A stretch of DNA of 46,020 nt from Lachnospiraceae bacterium (GTDB taxonomy: Bacteria; Bacillota; Clostridia; Lachnospirales; Lachnospiraceae). The position numbers and the translations under genes were made by a program. Under the pieces are notes generated by a model, which ran no database searches, had not been told where the DNA came from, and saw nothing but the letters and a program-made list of their open reading frames with translations. Below are positions 1-7,597 of this stretch, piece after piece. Each line of letters starts with the position of its first letter. Position 1 is the stretch's first letter. The stretch lies in contig SFEV01000019.1 of NCBI GenBank assembly GCA_004557975.1, forward strand, positions 1 through 46,020, written 5' to 3'.

Positions 1-31
1 TTGAGTTTCAGGCATAAATACAGAAGGTACG

Positions 32-1171
32 GTGAATGGAATGGGTAAAAGAATCAGAAGAAAAAAGAGGATCATCAGGCTGGCCGTTCTGGCCGCAGTG
101 ATTGCGGCTGTTCTTGTTATACTGGTTGTATTTCACGTCAGGGAAGTCAGAGTGTACGGAAATGACAGGCACGCATCCGGAGAGATTGCGTCCGGTCTTG
201 TAAATGATTTCCCGTCAGGAAATACACTGTATCTCCTGTGGAAGTACAGAAAGGAGGAAGTGCCGGATACCCTTCCTTATCTGCGGTCACTGTCGGTGAA
301 GATGAAATCACCGTCCTGCATTGAGGTTCAGGTTTCTGAGAAAGAGCTGGTAGGATATATTGACAAGGGTGAATACGTGTATTTCGATCAGAGCGGAGTG
401 GCACTGGAGATTACGGATGAAATCTATGATGATGTTCCGATTGTGACTGGAATCGATACGGAGGAAGTGGTACTGTATCAGAAGCTTCCGGCCAAGAGCA
501 GTGCACAGCTGAGTGCAGTACTGAATCTGACACAGCTTCTCGCTTACCAGGGGCTTGTCGCGGATGAAATCCGCTTTGGTGAGAATATGGATATTACTGT
601 ATTTCTGGGCGGCGTGGAGGTCAGACTGGGACAGAACGAATATCTGGAGGAAAAGATTGCAAATCTGCGTGCAATTATGGAGAAGATGGACGGCTCTGAC
701 CGCGGCGTGCTTCACCTGGAAAGCTTTACCGGAAAAAATGAGGCGGTCACATTCTCCAAATCAGATGAGCCGGAGCAGGTGACAGATGAAATGGGATCGG
801 CAGACGGCACATCTTCCGGAGAAGATACCGGATCAGCAGACGGCACATCGGTCGGGGACGGCACAGGTACGGCGGAGGGTGCATCGGCCGGAGACGGTAC
901 AGGAACGGCGGATGGATCATCATCAGGAGACGGCGCAGGACCGGAGGACGAAATGCCGGCGGAACCGACCGATGATGGAACGGTGGACGGTCCGGATCTT
1001 ATGGTATTTAACTCTTCGAACACACTCGTCTACAATGTGCATGTCGTAAACGGAACCGTGGTGGATGCCTACGGGAATCCTGTTCCGGGCTGTACTGTCA
1101 ACGAAAACGGCTATGTGGTGGATGCATATATGAATGTTATTGATCCGGCGACAGGCCAGCTGGTGCAGTAG
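32..1171 (+). CDS. ftsQ: FtsQ/DivIB-like cell division protein with acidic repeat tail
   Basis: This is probably the bitopic divisome protein FtsQ/DivIB, which links FtsB/FtsL and peptidoglycan synthesis at the septum. Visible are a short basic cytoplasmic N-terminus (RIRRKKRIIR), one membrane helix at about residues 17-34, then a POTRA-like segment starting FHVREVRVYGND. A beta domain follows to about residue 235. The tail is unusual: four 12-residue Gly/Asp/Ser/Thr repeats (residues 255-302), then a short domain with two related VVDAY units ending at the C-terminus. The GTG at 32 has AGAAGG just upstream; ATG at 41 is an alternative start. It lies directly ahead of ftsZ with no ftsA between them. 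The family call rests on membrane topology, the POTRA-like start and the ftsZ neighbour. An upstream gene could end in the first bases of the window, but too little is visible to name it. Confidence 0.8.
   Translation: MNGMGKRIRRKKRIIRLAVLAAVIAAVLVILVVFHVREVRVYGNDRHASGEIASGLVNDFPSGNTLYLLWKYRKEEVPDTLPYLRSLSVKMKSPSCIEVQVSEKELVGYIDKGEYVYFDQSGVALEITDEIYDDVPIVTGIDTEEVVLYQKLPAKSSAQLSAVLNLTQLLAYQGLVADEIRFGENMDITVFLGGVEVRLGQNEYLEEKIANLRAIMEKMDGSDRGVLHLESFTGKNEAVTFSKSDEPEQVTDEMGSADGTSSGEDTGSADGTSVGDGTGTAEGASAGDGTGTADGSSSGDGAGPEDEMPAEPTDDGTVDGPDLMVFNSSNTLVYNVHVVNGTVVDAYGNPVPGCTVNENGYVVDAYMNVIDPATGQLVQ
794..937 (+). repeat. Four in-frame 36-bp tandem repeats inside ftsQ
   Basis: Four imperfect 36-bp units start at 794, 830, 866 and 902. 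Each encodes a 12-residue unit of the form G-S/T-A-D/E-G-T/A/S-S-x-G-D/E-D/G-T/A. They form an acidic, probably disordered spacer between the FtsQ beta domain and the C-terminal end domain, and would lie outside the membrane. Confidence 0.9.
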
Positions 1172-1246
1172 GTGAGATGTTCTGCTGCTGAATAAAGGGG
1201 ACTGCAGCGATGTGAGCAAAAACATACAAATATTTAAAAATGGGAC

Positions 1247-1275
1247 TTGATAATTTCAGAAATTAACTATATTAT
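1247..1275 (+). promoter_or_regulatory. Probable ftsZ promoter
   Basis: TTGATA at 1247-1252 and TATTAT at 1270-1275 are separated by 17 bp, in the AT-rich spacer between ftsQ and ftsZ. A transcript from here would carry a leader of about 120 nt before ftsZ. Confidence 0.55.
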
Positions 1276-1402
1276 ATGAGGTAGTACGGTGTTACGGGTG
1301 TTTTATGCGAAAATGCCGTAGGACAGAGTTTGGAAGTAGACCCTCCGCAGAGTCTGTGCTGGAGTAGAGGGGAGCGTTCAGCTACAAAAAGGAGGAAGCA
1401 CA

Positions 1403-2554
1403 GTGTTAGAGATTATGTCAAATGAAACGGAATCTGCCGCAAAGATTATCGTGATCGGTGTCGGCGGTGCCGGAAATAACGCAGTTAATAGAATGGTTGA
1501 AGATACAATTGCAGGTGTTGAGTTTATTGGAGTAAATACGGATAAGCAGGCTCTTCTGATGTGCAAGGCACCTACTACGATTCAGATCGGTGAGAAGGTG
1601 ACCAAGGGTCTGGGCGCCGGCGCGAGACCGGAGATCGGTCAGCAGGCAGCAGAGGAGAGCGCAGAGGAAATCCGTCAGGCAGTACAGGGTGCCGACATGG
1701 TATTCGTCACATGCGGTATGGGCGGCGGAACAGGTACCGGTGCAGCTCCTGTCGTTGCAGGCATTGCAAAGGAAATGGGTATTCTTACGGTCGGCGTTGT
1801 TACGAAGCCGTTCCGTTTCGAGGCGAAGACCCGTATGAACAATGCTCTGATGGGTATTGAGCGCCTGAAGGAAAATGTGGATACACTGATTGTCATTCCG
1901 AATGACAAACTTCTTGAGATTGTGGATCGCAGAACTACGATGCCGGAAGCTCTTAAGAAAGCAGATGAGGTACTTCAGCAGGCTGTTCAGGGTATTACGG
2001 ACCTGATTAATCTGCCGGCTCTGATCAACCTCGACTTTGCAGATGTACAGACAGTTATGACGAACAAGGGAATTGCCCATATCGGTATCGGTCAGGCCAA
2101 AGGTGACGATAAGGCTCTTGAGGCTGTTAAGCAGGCTGTATCCAGTCCGCTTCTTGAGACTACGATTTCAGGAGCATCCCACGTTATTATCAATATTTCC
2201 GGTGATATTTCTCTTATCGATGCAAACGATGCAGCAAGCTACGTTCAGGAGATGGCTGGCGACGATGCAAACATCATCTTTGGTGCTATGTATGATGATA
2301 CATACGCAGATGAGGCAAGCATTACAGTAATCGCTACAGGTCTTGAGGATGTAAACAGCAAGGCTGAGAAGCAGGCAAAGAGAAGACCGGGTTCCTCCGA
2401 TTTCGGCTTTGTGAGAAAGGAGACACCGTCAGTGCCGAGAACACCGGCTCCGACCACAAGACCGGTTGCTCCGCAGATAGGCGCGATGCGGATGCCGGAG
2501 AGCAAGGTACAGGAGAAGGACATCCAGATTCCGGAATTCCTGAGAAGAAGCTGA
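1403..2554 (+). CDS. ftsZ: Cell division GTPase FtsZ
   Basis: This is the tubulin-like GTPase that forms the cytokinetic Z ring. The N-terminal Rossmann segment contains VGGAGNNAVNRM, and the tubulin signature GGGTGTG lies at about residues 107-113. The T7-loop region (NLDFADVQTVM) is intact. After a variable linker rich in Pro, Arg and Thr, the protein ends in the conserved tail DIQIPEFLRRS, which binds partners such as FtsA, SepF or ZapA. Its 383 residues are normal for the family. The GTG start at 1403 is chosen because GGAGG sits seven bases upstream; an in-frame ATG lies four codons later. It is transcribed from its own promoter after ftsQ and ends at a strong hairpin terminator. Confidence 0.98.
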   Translation: MLEIMSNETESAAKIIVIGVGGAGNNAVNRMVEDTIAGVEFIGVNTDKQALLMCKAPTTIQIGEKVTKGLGAGARPEIGQQAAEESAEEIRQAVQGADMVFVTCGMGGGTGTGAAPVVAGIAKEMGILTVGVVTKPFRFEAKTRMNNALMGIERLKENVDTLIVIPNDKLLEIVDRRTTMPEALKKADEVLQQAVQGITDLINLPALINLDFADVQTVMTNKGIAHIGIGQAKGDDKALEAVKQAVSSPLLETTISGASHVIINISGDISLIDANDAASYVQEMAGDDANIIFGAMYDDTYADEASITVIATGLEDVNSKAEKQAKRRPGSSDFGFVRKETPSVPRTPAPTTRPVAPQIGAMRMPESKVQEKDIQIPEFLRRS

Positions 2555-2586
2555 CAGGCACAACCGGATAAAATGCTGAAGACAAA

Positions 2587-2628
2587 CCGCCGCACAGGTG
2601 ATCGATCATAAGTGCGGCGGTGTTTTTT
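2587..2628 (+). terminator. Terminator after ftsZ, probably shared with convergent aroE
   Basis: A perfect 9-bp stem (CCGCCGCAC / GTGCGGCGG) with a 16-nt loop is followed by a T-run on the plus strand. On the minus strand the hairpin is followed by TTTGTCTTC, so it may also stop aroE transcription. Confidence 0.88.
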
Positions 2629-2675
2629 ATTCCCAGTTTCAGAAAAAAGTGCTAAACTGAAAAGAAACAGGAGGG

Positions 2676-3542
2676 TCAGCTGAAAAATTTGCTGCGGATC
2701 TGTTCCGTGGGCATGTCCTGACCGGTCCAGATATGGAATGCTGCTTCGCCCTGGTAGAGAAGCATATACATGCCGTTCTGCGCTCTGCAGCCGTGCTCCT
2801 GCGCTTCACGTATCAGTCTCGTGTAGGACGGATTATAAATGATATCTGTGACGAGCAGGTCCCGGTGGAAGCAGGACGGATCACTGACCGGGGTGGCATC
2901 TGCATTGGGAGCCATACCGATGGAGGTTGCATTCGTCAGCAGCGTACTGTCCTGGATGCATCTGCGGACTTCTGAGAGGTCCGCCATGTCCGTTACATCA
3001 GCCCGGCAGTCTGTGTTGCTGTTGATGACGTCTGCCAGGCGATTCGCGTTTTCCCATGAGCGCCCGCGGCGATTCACGATATGCAGCGCAGGTACGCCGT
3101 CGAGAGCTGCCTGGATGGCAATGGAGGAGGCTGCGCCGCCTGCTCCCAGCAGCGTCATGGCACCGCTGTGGATGTCATATCCGGCGTCGCCCAGAGAGCG
3201 CATATACCCGATTCCGTCGGTATTGTGGCCGATGAGTCTGCCGTCTTCATTTTTAACGGTATTGACGGCACCGATCATCCGGGCTGCCGGGGAGAGTTCG
3301 TCGAGATACTCCAGGATGCGTTCCTTGTCCGGCATGGTGAGATTGAAACCGAATACATTCATATCTCTCAGAGTTCGAACCATGGCGGAGAGGTCAGCAT
3401 TTTTTGTGTCGAAGCAGAGATATACAAAATCAAGACCGAGAAGACGGAAGGATTCATTGTACATCATAGGGGAAATGCTGTGGGAAACCGGTGTGCCAAG
3501 CAGGCAGCCAAGCCTTGTGTGACCGGTGATCTGGTAAGTCAT
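2676..3542 (-). CDS. aroE: Shikimate dehydrogenase
   Basis: AroE reduces 3-dehydroshikimate to shikimate with NADPH in the chorismate pathway. Visible motifs are the substrate loop SHSISP, NLTMPDK with the catalytic-type lysine, NTDGIG, the nucleotide-binding GAGGAASS, NATSIGM, and a C-terminal NGMYMLLYQGEAAF helix. The 288 residues fit the family. The frame stays open much further upstream, but the start at 3542 (MTYQITGH) is chosen because AGGAGG lies nine bases before it and homology begins there; the longer N-terminal reading is hydrophobic and Cys/Phe-rich noise. It is divergent from aroD, so the two shikimate genes share one intergenic region of about 240 bp. Confidence 0.96.
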   Translation of the reverse strand: MTYQITGHTRLGCLLGTPVSHSISPMMYNESFRLLGLDFVYLCFDTKNADLSAMVRTLRDMNVFGFNLTMPDKERILEYLDELSPAARMIGAVNTVKNEDGRLIGHNTDGIGYMRSLGDAGYDIHSGAMTLLGAGGAASSIAIQAALDGVPALHIVNRRGRSWENANRLADVINSNTDCRADVTDMADLSEVRRCIQDSTLLTNATSIGMAPNADATPVSDPSCFHRDLLVTDIIYNPSYTRLIREAQEHGCRAQNGMYMLLYQGEAAFHIWTGQDMPTEQIRSKFFS

Positions 3543-3636
3543 ACGTGTTACCTCCTGATAACAATAATATAAAAATACTGCACAGATTTTGCATGTTGTG
3601 AGGTCCGGAAGATTCCGGTACCTGCATTTTTGTATC

Positions 3637-3665
3637 AGTATATCACAGACTTTGAAAAATGACCA
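3637..3665 (-). promoter_or_regulatory. Possible aroE promoter
   Basis: On the minus strand TGGTCA and TATACT are separated by 17 bp, about 95 bases upstream of the aroE start. The -10 is good and the -35 matches four of six. An inverted repeat CCGGAA-GA-TTCCGG (3605-3618) lies in the predicted leader. Confidence 0.35.
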
Positions 3666-3700
3666 CGAAAAGAAATGATGAGAAAAAGCTGCAGCGGAAA

Positions 3701-3724
3701 AACAGATCAGAAAACAGATCAGAA
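3701..3724 (+). repeat. 12-bp perfect tandem repeat upstream of aroD
   Basis: AACAGATCAGAA occurs twice without a gap in the aroE-aroD divergent spacer. A small dyad CAGTA-cagaa-TACTG follows at 3738-3752. These could be regulator sites or simple slippage; no matching family was recognised. Confidence 0.6.
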
Positions 3725-3783
3725 ATGAATAAAAAAACAGTACAGAATACTGCAGAAAAGCTGCGGTAAGAAAGGAAAAAATT

Positions 3784-4551
3784 ATGAATATTACAGAAGT
3801 GATGTCACGGAATGTGACGCTGGGGGACGGGAAGCCGAAGATCTGTATTCCGGTGACGGCAGTGACCAGGCAGGAGCTGGTCGAACAGTGCACTCAGATC
3901 GGACGCGCTCCCTTTGATATTGTAGAGTGGCGCGCGGACTATTATGAGGATACGGCAGATGAAGGCTGGCTTCCTAAGGCACTTGAAATCCTGCGGGGGA
4001 TGCTGGGAGAGAGAGCTCTGCTGTTTACGTTCCGGACGAAGGAGGAGGGCGGAGTGCGCAGCATTTCTCCCGAAGAGTATGCGCATCTGAACGAAAAGGC
4101 TGCTGCCAGCGGTCTTGTGGATTTTGTGGATCTGGAGCTGAACCGCGGAGAAGATCTGCTGAGTTCTCTGACGGAAAAGATTCACAGCTGCGGTGTTAAG
4201 GTGATCGGTTCATACCACGATTTCGCCGGGACACCGGATTGCCATACAATTGTCACCATTCTCTGCCGCATGCAGAAGCTCGGGGTGGATGTGACGAAGG
4301 CAGCGCTGATGCCGGAGAAGGAAGAGGATGTCCTCGAGGTGCTGGCAGCTTCCCTGGCAATGAAAAAACAGTACGCGGACCGTCCGTTTATCACGATGTC
4401 CATGGGACCGTACGGCGCGGTCAGCCGTTTGTGCGGTGCCCTCACGGGATCGGCGGTTACCTTTGCGACGGCCGGGAGATCCTCGGCTCCGGGGCAGATG
4501 GATGCCGCCTTTGTAGCGGAAGCGCTCTCGGCGCTGCAGCCCGGAGCATGA
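3784..4551 (+). CDS. aroD: 3-Dehydroquinate dehydratase, type I
   Basis: AroD dehydrates 3-dehydroquinate to 3-dehydroshikimate through a Schiff base. It has the type I hallmarks: EWRADYYED near residue 49, FTFRTKEEGG, the general-base histidine in GSYHDFAGTP, the Schiff-base lysine in VTKAALMP, and a C-terminal FATAGRSSAPGQM loop. The 255 residues and TIM-barrel pattern are standard. ATG at 3784 follows AAGAAAGGA. It produces the substrate of the divergently encoded AroE. Its position between ftsZ and the spoIIG genes is not the Bacillus order. No terminator is obvious before the spoIIGA control region. Confidence 0.96.
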   Translation: MNITEVMSRNVTLGDGKPKICIPVTAVTRQELVEQCTQIGRAPFDIVEWRADYYEDTADEGWLPKALEILRGMLGERALLFTFRTKEEGGVRSISPEEYAHLNEKAAASGLVDFVDLELNRGEDLLSSLTEKIHSCGVKVIGSYHDFAGTPDCHTIVTILCRMQKLGVDVTKAALMPEKEEDVLEVLAASLAMKKQYADRPFITMSMGPYGAVSRLCGALTGSAVTFATAGRSSAPGQMDAAFVAEALSALQPGA

Positions 4552-4600
4552 GAAATTCCGGCGTCACTGTGAACAAAGTGAACAGAAGCATCCGGCAGAA

Positions 4601-4677
4601 ATGTCGGAATTTGTCGATAAAATCATGAAAAACGGTCCCTCCGTTTGACAAAAAGATCACCCTCTGTGGAGTATACT
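4601..4677 (+). promoter_or_regulatory. spoIIGA promoter with Spo0A boxes and long spacer
   Basis: A perfect TTGACA (4645-4650) and TATACT (4672-4677) are separated by 21 bp, about four more than optimal. Two 0A-box-like sequences lie in tandem upstream, TGTCGGAA (4602-4609) and TTTGTCGATAA (4610-4620), one helical turn apart. The -35 itself reads TTTGACAAAAA, also close to an 0A box. From general knowledge, the Bacillus subtilis spoIIG promoter has the same architecture: sigma-A elements spaced too far apart and phosphorylated Spo0A needed for activation. Confidence 0.75.
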
Positions 4678-4707
4678 GGTATCAGTTGCAGCCGCAGGGG
4701 GTGTTTT

Positions 4708-5481
4708 GTGTATTATGAATGCTACATAGACCAGTTTATTGCGGAACAGCTCCTGACGGGATTTCTGCTTCTGAGAGTGACCGTACGGCTGCTGAAGGAA
4801 GAAGTTTCGTGGAAAAGAATTGCAGCGGGAAGTGCAGTAAATGCATGCCTGATGGCTGCATTTCTCTGTCTGGGCATACCGTATCCCGGAATCGCAGGAA
4901 TGGCCGCGGCCGGCGCTGCAGTATTTTTCGGGAAGAGGAAACATGTATTTTTCAAAAACGTGGCAGCGCTTCTGTTTGTGACGCTCTGCTTCGGCGGAGC
5001 AGCGGAGGTGCTGCTGTCTCTTTTGCCGCTTCCTGCCGTCTTCGGATGGCTGTGTGCCGCAGAGACGGTACAGGCCGGCTGGAAACTGCTGTGCCGCAGA
5101 AGAGAGGAGAAAGAGAACCATCTGACTGTGCGCCTGTACTGGCAGGAACGATCAGAAACACTCCGCGCAATCCGGGATACCGGTAATCAGCTTACAGAAC
5201 CGCTTTCGGGAGCTCCGGTCAGTATTGTCCGGCTGGATGCGGTAAAAACACTGCTGGGAGAGGGATGGGAGTGCAGACGCGGTTTTTACATGGTGCCTTA
5301 CCACAGCCTCGGAACAGAAAAAAGCTGGATGCGTGCGGTGGCCTTTGACCGCATGGAGATTCTGGAAGAGCACCGTGTCATAATGGTCAGTCATCCCGTT
5401 GTGGCATTTTATGACGGAAAAGTCAGTGCCGGAGACGGCTACCAGATGATCCTGCATCCACAGCACTGCAGAGATATATAA
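4708..5481 (+). CDS. spoIIGA: Pro-sigma-E processing membrane aspartic protease SpoIIGA
   Basis: SpoIIGA cleaves the pro-sequence from sigma-E in the mother cell after a signal from the forespore. The N-terminal half has several hydrophobic helices (about residues 5-125). The C-terminal half carries the aspartic-protease motif DTGN at residues 157-160, in the context IRDTGNQLTEPLSG. At 257 aa it is somewhat shorter than the Bacillus protein (about 310 aa). The start is set at GTG 4708 (YYECYIDQF), which follows AGGGGG at suitable spacing; the in-frame codons before it overlap the promoter. The gene lies just before its substrate gene sigE with a 35-bp gap, so the two are probably one transcript. 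Confidence 0.93.
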   Translation: MYYECYIDQFIAEQLLTGFLLLRVTVRLLKEEVSWKRIAAGSAVNACLMAAFLCLGIPYPGIAGMAAAGAAVFFGKRKHVFFKNVAALLFVTLCFGGAAEVLLSLLPLPAVFGWLCAAETVQAGWKLLCRRREEKENHLTVRLYWQERSETLRAIRDTGNQLTEPLSGAPVSIVRLDAVKTLLGEGWECRRGFYMVPYHSLGTEKSWMRAVAFDRMEILEEHRVIMVSHPVVAFYDGKVSAGDGYQMILHPQHCRDI

Positions 5482-5516
5482 AGCGGACAAAAATCAAATG
5501 GAAGGGAGATCACATC

Positions 5517-6257
5517 ATGATCGTTAGAATTACAGTACCGCAGCGTTTTCAGTTTAAGATGGCAGCAGGCTTTGGGGACGTGATGTTTCACCGGCCCGGC
5601 GATACGCATTATATAGGCGGCACCGAAGTGCTTCCGGCTCCTCTTGAGCCGGAACAGGAACAGGAGCTGCTTGGAATGTTCGGAAAAGAGGGGGATGCCA
5701 GGGCAAAGAGCCTGCTGATCGAGCACAATCTGCGGCTTGTGGTATACATAGCAAAAAAATTTGACAATACGGGAGTCGGCGTGGAGGACCTCATTTCCAT
5801 CGGAACCATCGGGCTGATCAAGGCGATTAATACATTTAATCCGGACAAGAAGATCAAACTGGCCACGTATGCGTCCCGCTGTATTGAAAATGAAATTCTG
5901 ATGTATCTTCGCCGAAACAGCAAGACGAAAATGGAGGTGTCGATCGATGAACCCCTCAATGTGGACTGGGATGGAAACGAGCTGCTGCTCTCCGACATTC
6001 TCGGAACGGATGAGGATGTGATCTACCGGGATATGGAGACGGAGGCCGAGCATAACCTTCTTCTGAAAGCCATCGCACGACTCTCAAAGCGGGAGCAGAC
6101 GATCGTGCAGCTGCGCTTCGGAATCAATACGAAGGACGGTGAAGAGAAGACCCAGAAGGAGGTGGCGGACCTCCTGGGAATTTCCCAGTCGTATATCTCC
6201 AGACTGGAAAAGAGGATTATCAAGAGACTGCGCCGCGAAATCGTAAGGTTTGAGTGA
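5517..6257 (+). CDS. sigE: RNA polymerase sporulation sigma factor SigE (pro-form)
   Basis: Sigma-E is the early mother-cell sigma factor, made as an inactive precursor. The first ~31 residues form a pro-sequence before the conserved HYIGGTEVLP junction, where SpoIIGA would cut. Region 2 (NLRLVVYIAKKF, LISIGTIGLIKA, KLATYASRCIENEILMYLRR) and region 4 (TQKEVADLLGISQSYISRLE) are almost textbook. At 246 aa the size is normal. The pro-sequence is not lysine-rich as in Bacillus and includes aromatic and Met residues. GGAAGGGAG precedes the ATG. It forms an operon with spoIIGA. Confidence 0.98.
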   Translation: MIVRITVPQRFQFKMAAGFGDVMFHRPGDTHYIGGTEVLPAPLEPEQEQELLGMFGKEGDARAKSLLIEHNLRLVVYIAKKFDNTGVGVEDLISIGTIGLIKAINTFNPDKKIKLATYASRCIENEILMYLRRNSKTKMEVSIDEPLNVDWDGNELLLSDILGTDEDVIYRDMETEAEHNLLLKAIARLSKREQTIVQLRFGINTKDGEEKTQKEVADLLGISQSYISRLEKRIIKRLRREIVRFE

Positions 6258-6307
6258 AAAGGCCCGCCGTGTCAAGGTCCAATAATTTTTATATTTTTCC
6301 GATGATC

Positions 6308-6336
6308 GAATAAAGGTGTGCCATTGTGAGAATCAT
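6308..6336 (+). promoter_or_regulatory. Candidate forespore (sigma-F/G type) promoter for sigG
   Basis: GAATA (6308-6312), then 15 bp, then GAGAATCAT (6328-6336). Each element is one base away from the generic sigma-F/G pattern as remembered (GYWTA, 15 bp, GGNRANNNT). No good sigma-A promoter is seen in the same gap. This is weak evidence on its own. Confidence 0.3.
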
Positions 6337-6353
6337 GATACCTGGAAGCAATT

Positions 6354-6370
6354 TTTGTAACAGTTACAAA
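6354..6370 (+). promoter_or_regulatory. Perfect dyad in the sigG leader
   Basis: TTTGTAAC-A-GTTACAAA is a perfect 8-bp inverted repeat with one central base. It ends nine bases before the AGGAGG of sigG. It could be an operator. As RNA a one-base loop is too tight, so only a shorter stem would form. Confidence 0.6.
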
Positions 6371-6394
6371 TTCTTTTCAGGAGGGATTCTTGCA

Positions 6395-7174
6395 ATGGCA
6401 CTTAATAAAGTTGAGATATGCGGAGTCAACACTGCCAGGCTCCCGGTGCTGACCGGAGAGGAGAAGGAATTTCTGTTTGAACGTATCCGGGCCGGAGATG
6501 AGAGTGCGCGGGAACTGTATATCAAAGGAAATCTGCGTCTCGTGCTCAGTGTCATCAAACGGTTTTCGGCAAGCAATGAGAATGTGGATGACCTGTTCCA
6601 GATCGGCTGTATCGGACTGATGAAAGCAATCGACAATTTTGACACGAGCCTGAATGTCAGATTTTCCACCTACGCCGTTCCCATGATTATCGGAGAAATC
6701 CGCCGGTATCTACGGGACAACAACTCCATCCGTGTCAGCCGTTCCCTGCGTGACACGGCGTACAAGGCGATCTACGCGAAGGAAAACTATACAAAAAAGC
6801 ATCTGAAGGAACCGACGATCAATGAGATTGCGGAAGAAATCGGTGTATCCAGGGAGGAGATCGTCTATGCCATGGACGCCATCCAGAGCCCGGTCAGTCT
6901 GTATGATCCCGTGTATACGGAGGGCGGCGACACACTGTATGTGATGGATCAGATCAGTGACAAAAAGAACAGAGAAGAGAACTGGGTCGAGGTGATTTCA
7001 CTGAAGGAAGCCATGAAACGGCTGGATGAGCGGGAAAAGCATATCATAGAGCTGCGGTTCTATGAGGGAAAAACACAGATGGAGGTCGCCTCCGAGATCG
7101 GAATTTCCCAGGCCCAGGTCAGCAGACTGGAAAAAAATGCGCTGAAATCCATGAAAAACTATCTGAGAAGCTGA
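6395..7174 (+). CDS. sigG: RNA polymerase sporulation sigma factor SigG
   Basis: Sigma-G is the late forespore sigma factor. Region 2 (NLRLVLSVIKRF, DDLFQIGCIGLMKAIDNFD, FSTYAVPMIIGEIRRYLRDN), region 3 and region 4 (KTQMEVASEIGISQAQVSRLEK) are intact. The N-terminal NKVEICGVNTARLPVL is the sigma-G signature. The start is ATG 6395 (MALNKVEICG): it follows AGGAGGG and matches where the family begins; earlier in-frame codons run through the leader dyad. 259 aa is standard. It follows sigE with a 137-bp gap that holds its own control region. Its 3' end almost touches the convergent ylmC. Confidence 0.98.
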   Translation: MALNKVEICGVNTARLPVLTGEEKEFLFERIRAGDESARELYIKGNLRLVLSVIKRFSASNENVDDLFQIGCIGLMKAIDNFDTSLNVRFSTYAVPMIIGEIRRYLRDNNSIRVSRSLRDTAYKAIYAKENYTKKHLKEPTINEIAEEIGVSREEIVYAMDAIQSPVSLYDPVYTEGGDTLYVMDQISDKKNREENWVEVISLKEAMKRLDEREKHIIELRFYEGKTQMEVASEIGISQAQVSRLEKNALKSMKNYLRS

Positions 7175-7177
7175 CTG

Positions 7178-7435
7178 TCATCCGCACTTTTTGCGGATTT
7201 CCTCTTCATCGACATCCACCAGGATAATATCAGTCCCGATCTGTACGATACAGCGCCACGGGATGAAGAATTCAAAATCGCGTCCGAGAAACCAGCAGAG
7301 CCTGCCGGGCCCCGGTACAATCAGCGCCAGGATACAGCCGGATTTGCAGTCGATATCAAGATCACTGATACAGCCGAGAGAACGGCAGGTACGGATATTG
7401 ATGACTTCCTTCTGTTTCAGATCATACAGTCGCAT
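7178..7435 (-). CDS. ylmC: YlmC/YmxH-family PRC-barrel sporulation protein
   Basis: A small (85 aa) PRC-barrel-like protein of the type found next to sigG in sporulating Clostridia; its molecular role is unknown. It starts MRLYDLKQKEVINI and has the usual LGCISDLDIDCKSGCILALIVPG core and a hydrophobic FFIPWRCIVQIGTDIILVD end. A GTG four codons upstream (7447) is an alternative start, but GAGG lies at correct spacing for ATG 7435. Here the gene is on the minus strand, end-to-end with sigG, whereas I would expect it to be co-oriented; that is from memory and not checked. Confidence 0.85.
   Translation of the reverse strand: MRLYDLKQKEVINIRTCRSLGCISDLDIDCKSGCILALIVPGPGRLCWFLGRDFEFFIPWRCIVQIGTDIILVDVDEEEIRKKCG
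7180..7200. terminator. Short hairpin between convergent sigG and ylmC
   Basis: ATCCGCA-ctttt-TGCGGAT forms a 7-bp stem directly after the sigG stop and overlaps the last codons of ylmC. Only a short T stretch follows, so termination would be weak. Confidence 0.4.
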
Positions 7436-7465
7436 TTCATACCTCACAGCCGCAGATTTTCCTGA

Positions 7466-7494
7466 TTGACAGGATTTCTGCCATCCTTTATACT
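7466..7494 (+). promoter_or_regulatory. nrdR promoter
   Basis: A consensus TTGACA (7466-7471), 17 bp, and TATACT (7489-7494). The predicted leader is about 97 nt. It starts just past the ylmC 5' end, on the opposite strand. Confidence 0.75.
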
Positions 7495-7597
7495 CATATT
7501 ATATGATGTTGGAGTCAGAAGGTTGACTTCCGGTATCGTTACATGATGAGATTGAGGAAAATGACATACGGAATATGCGATTTCGGAGGAAAAGAAT

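Noticed and set aside
1..48. End of a gene upstream of ftsQ
   Set aside because: All three plus frames have stops within the first 48 bases, so a gene end is possible, but the few residues visible do not identify it.
794..937. ftsQ repeats as a non-coding array
   Set aside because: The 36-bp period keeps the reading frame and gives a sensible acidic linker.
3543..3893. A 117-codon in-frame extension upstream of aroE
   Set aside because: It is rich in Phe, Ile, Ser and Cys, has no ribosome site, and crosses the intergenic spacer and the start of aroD on the other strand. AGGAGG lies correctly before the internal ATG at 3542.
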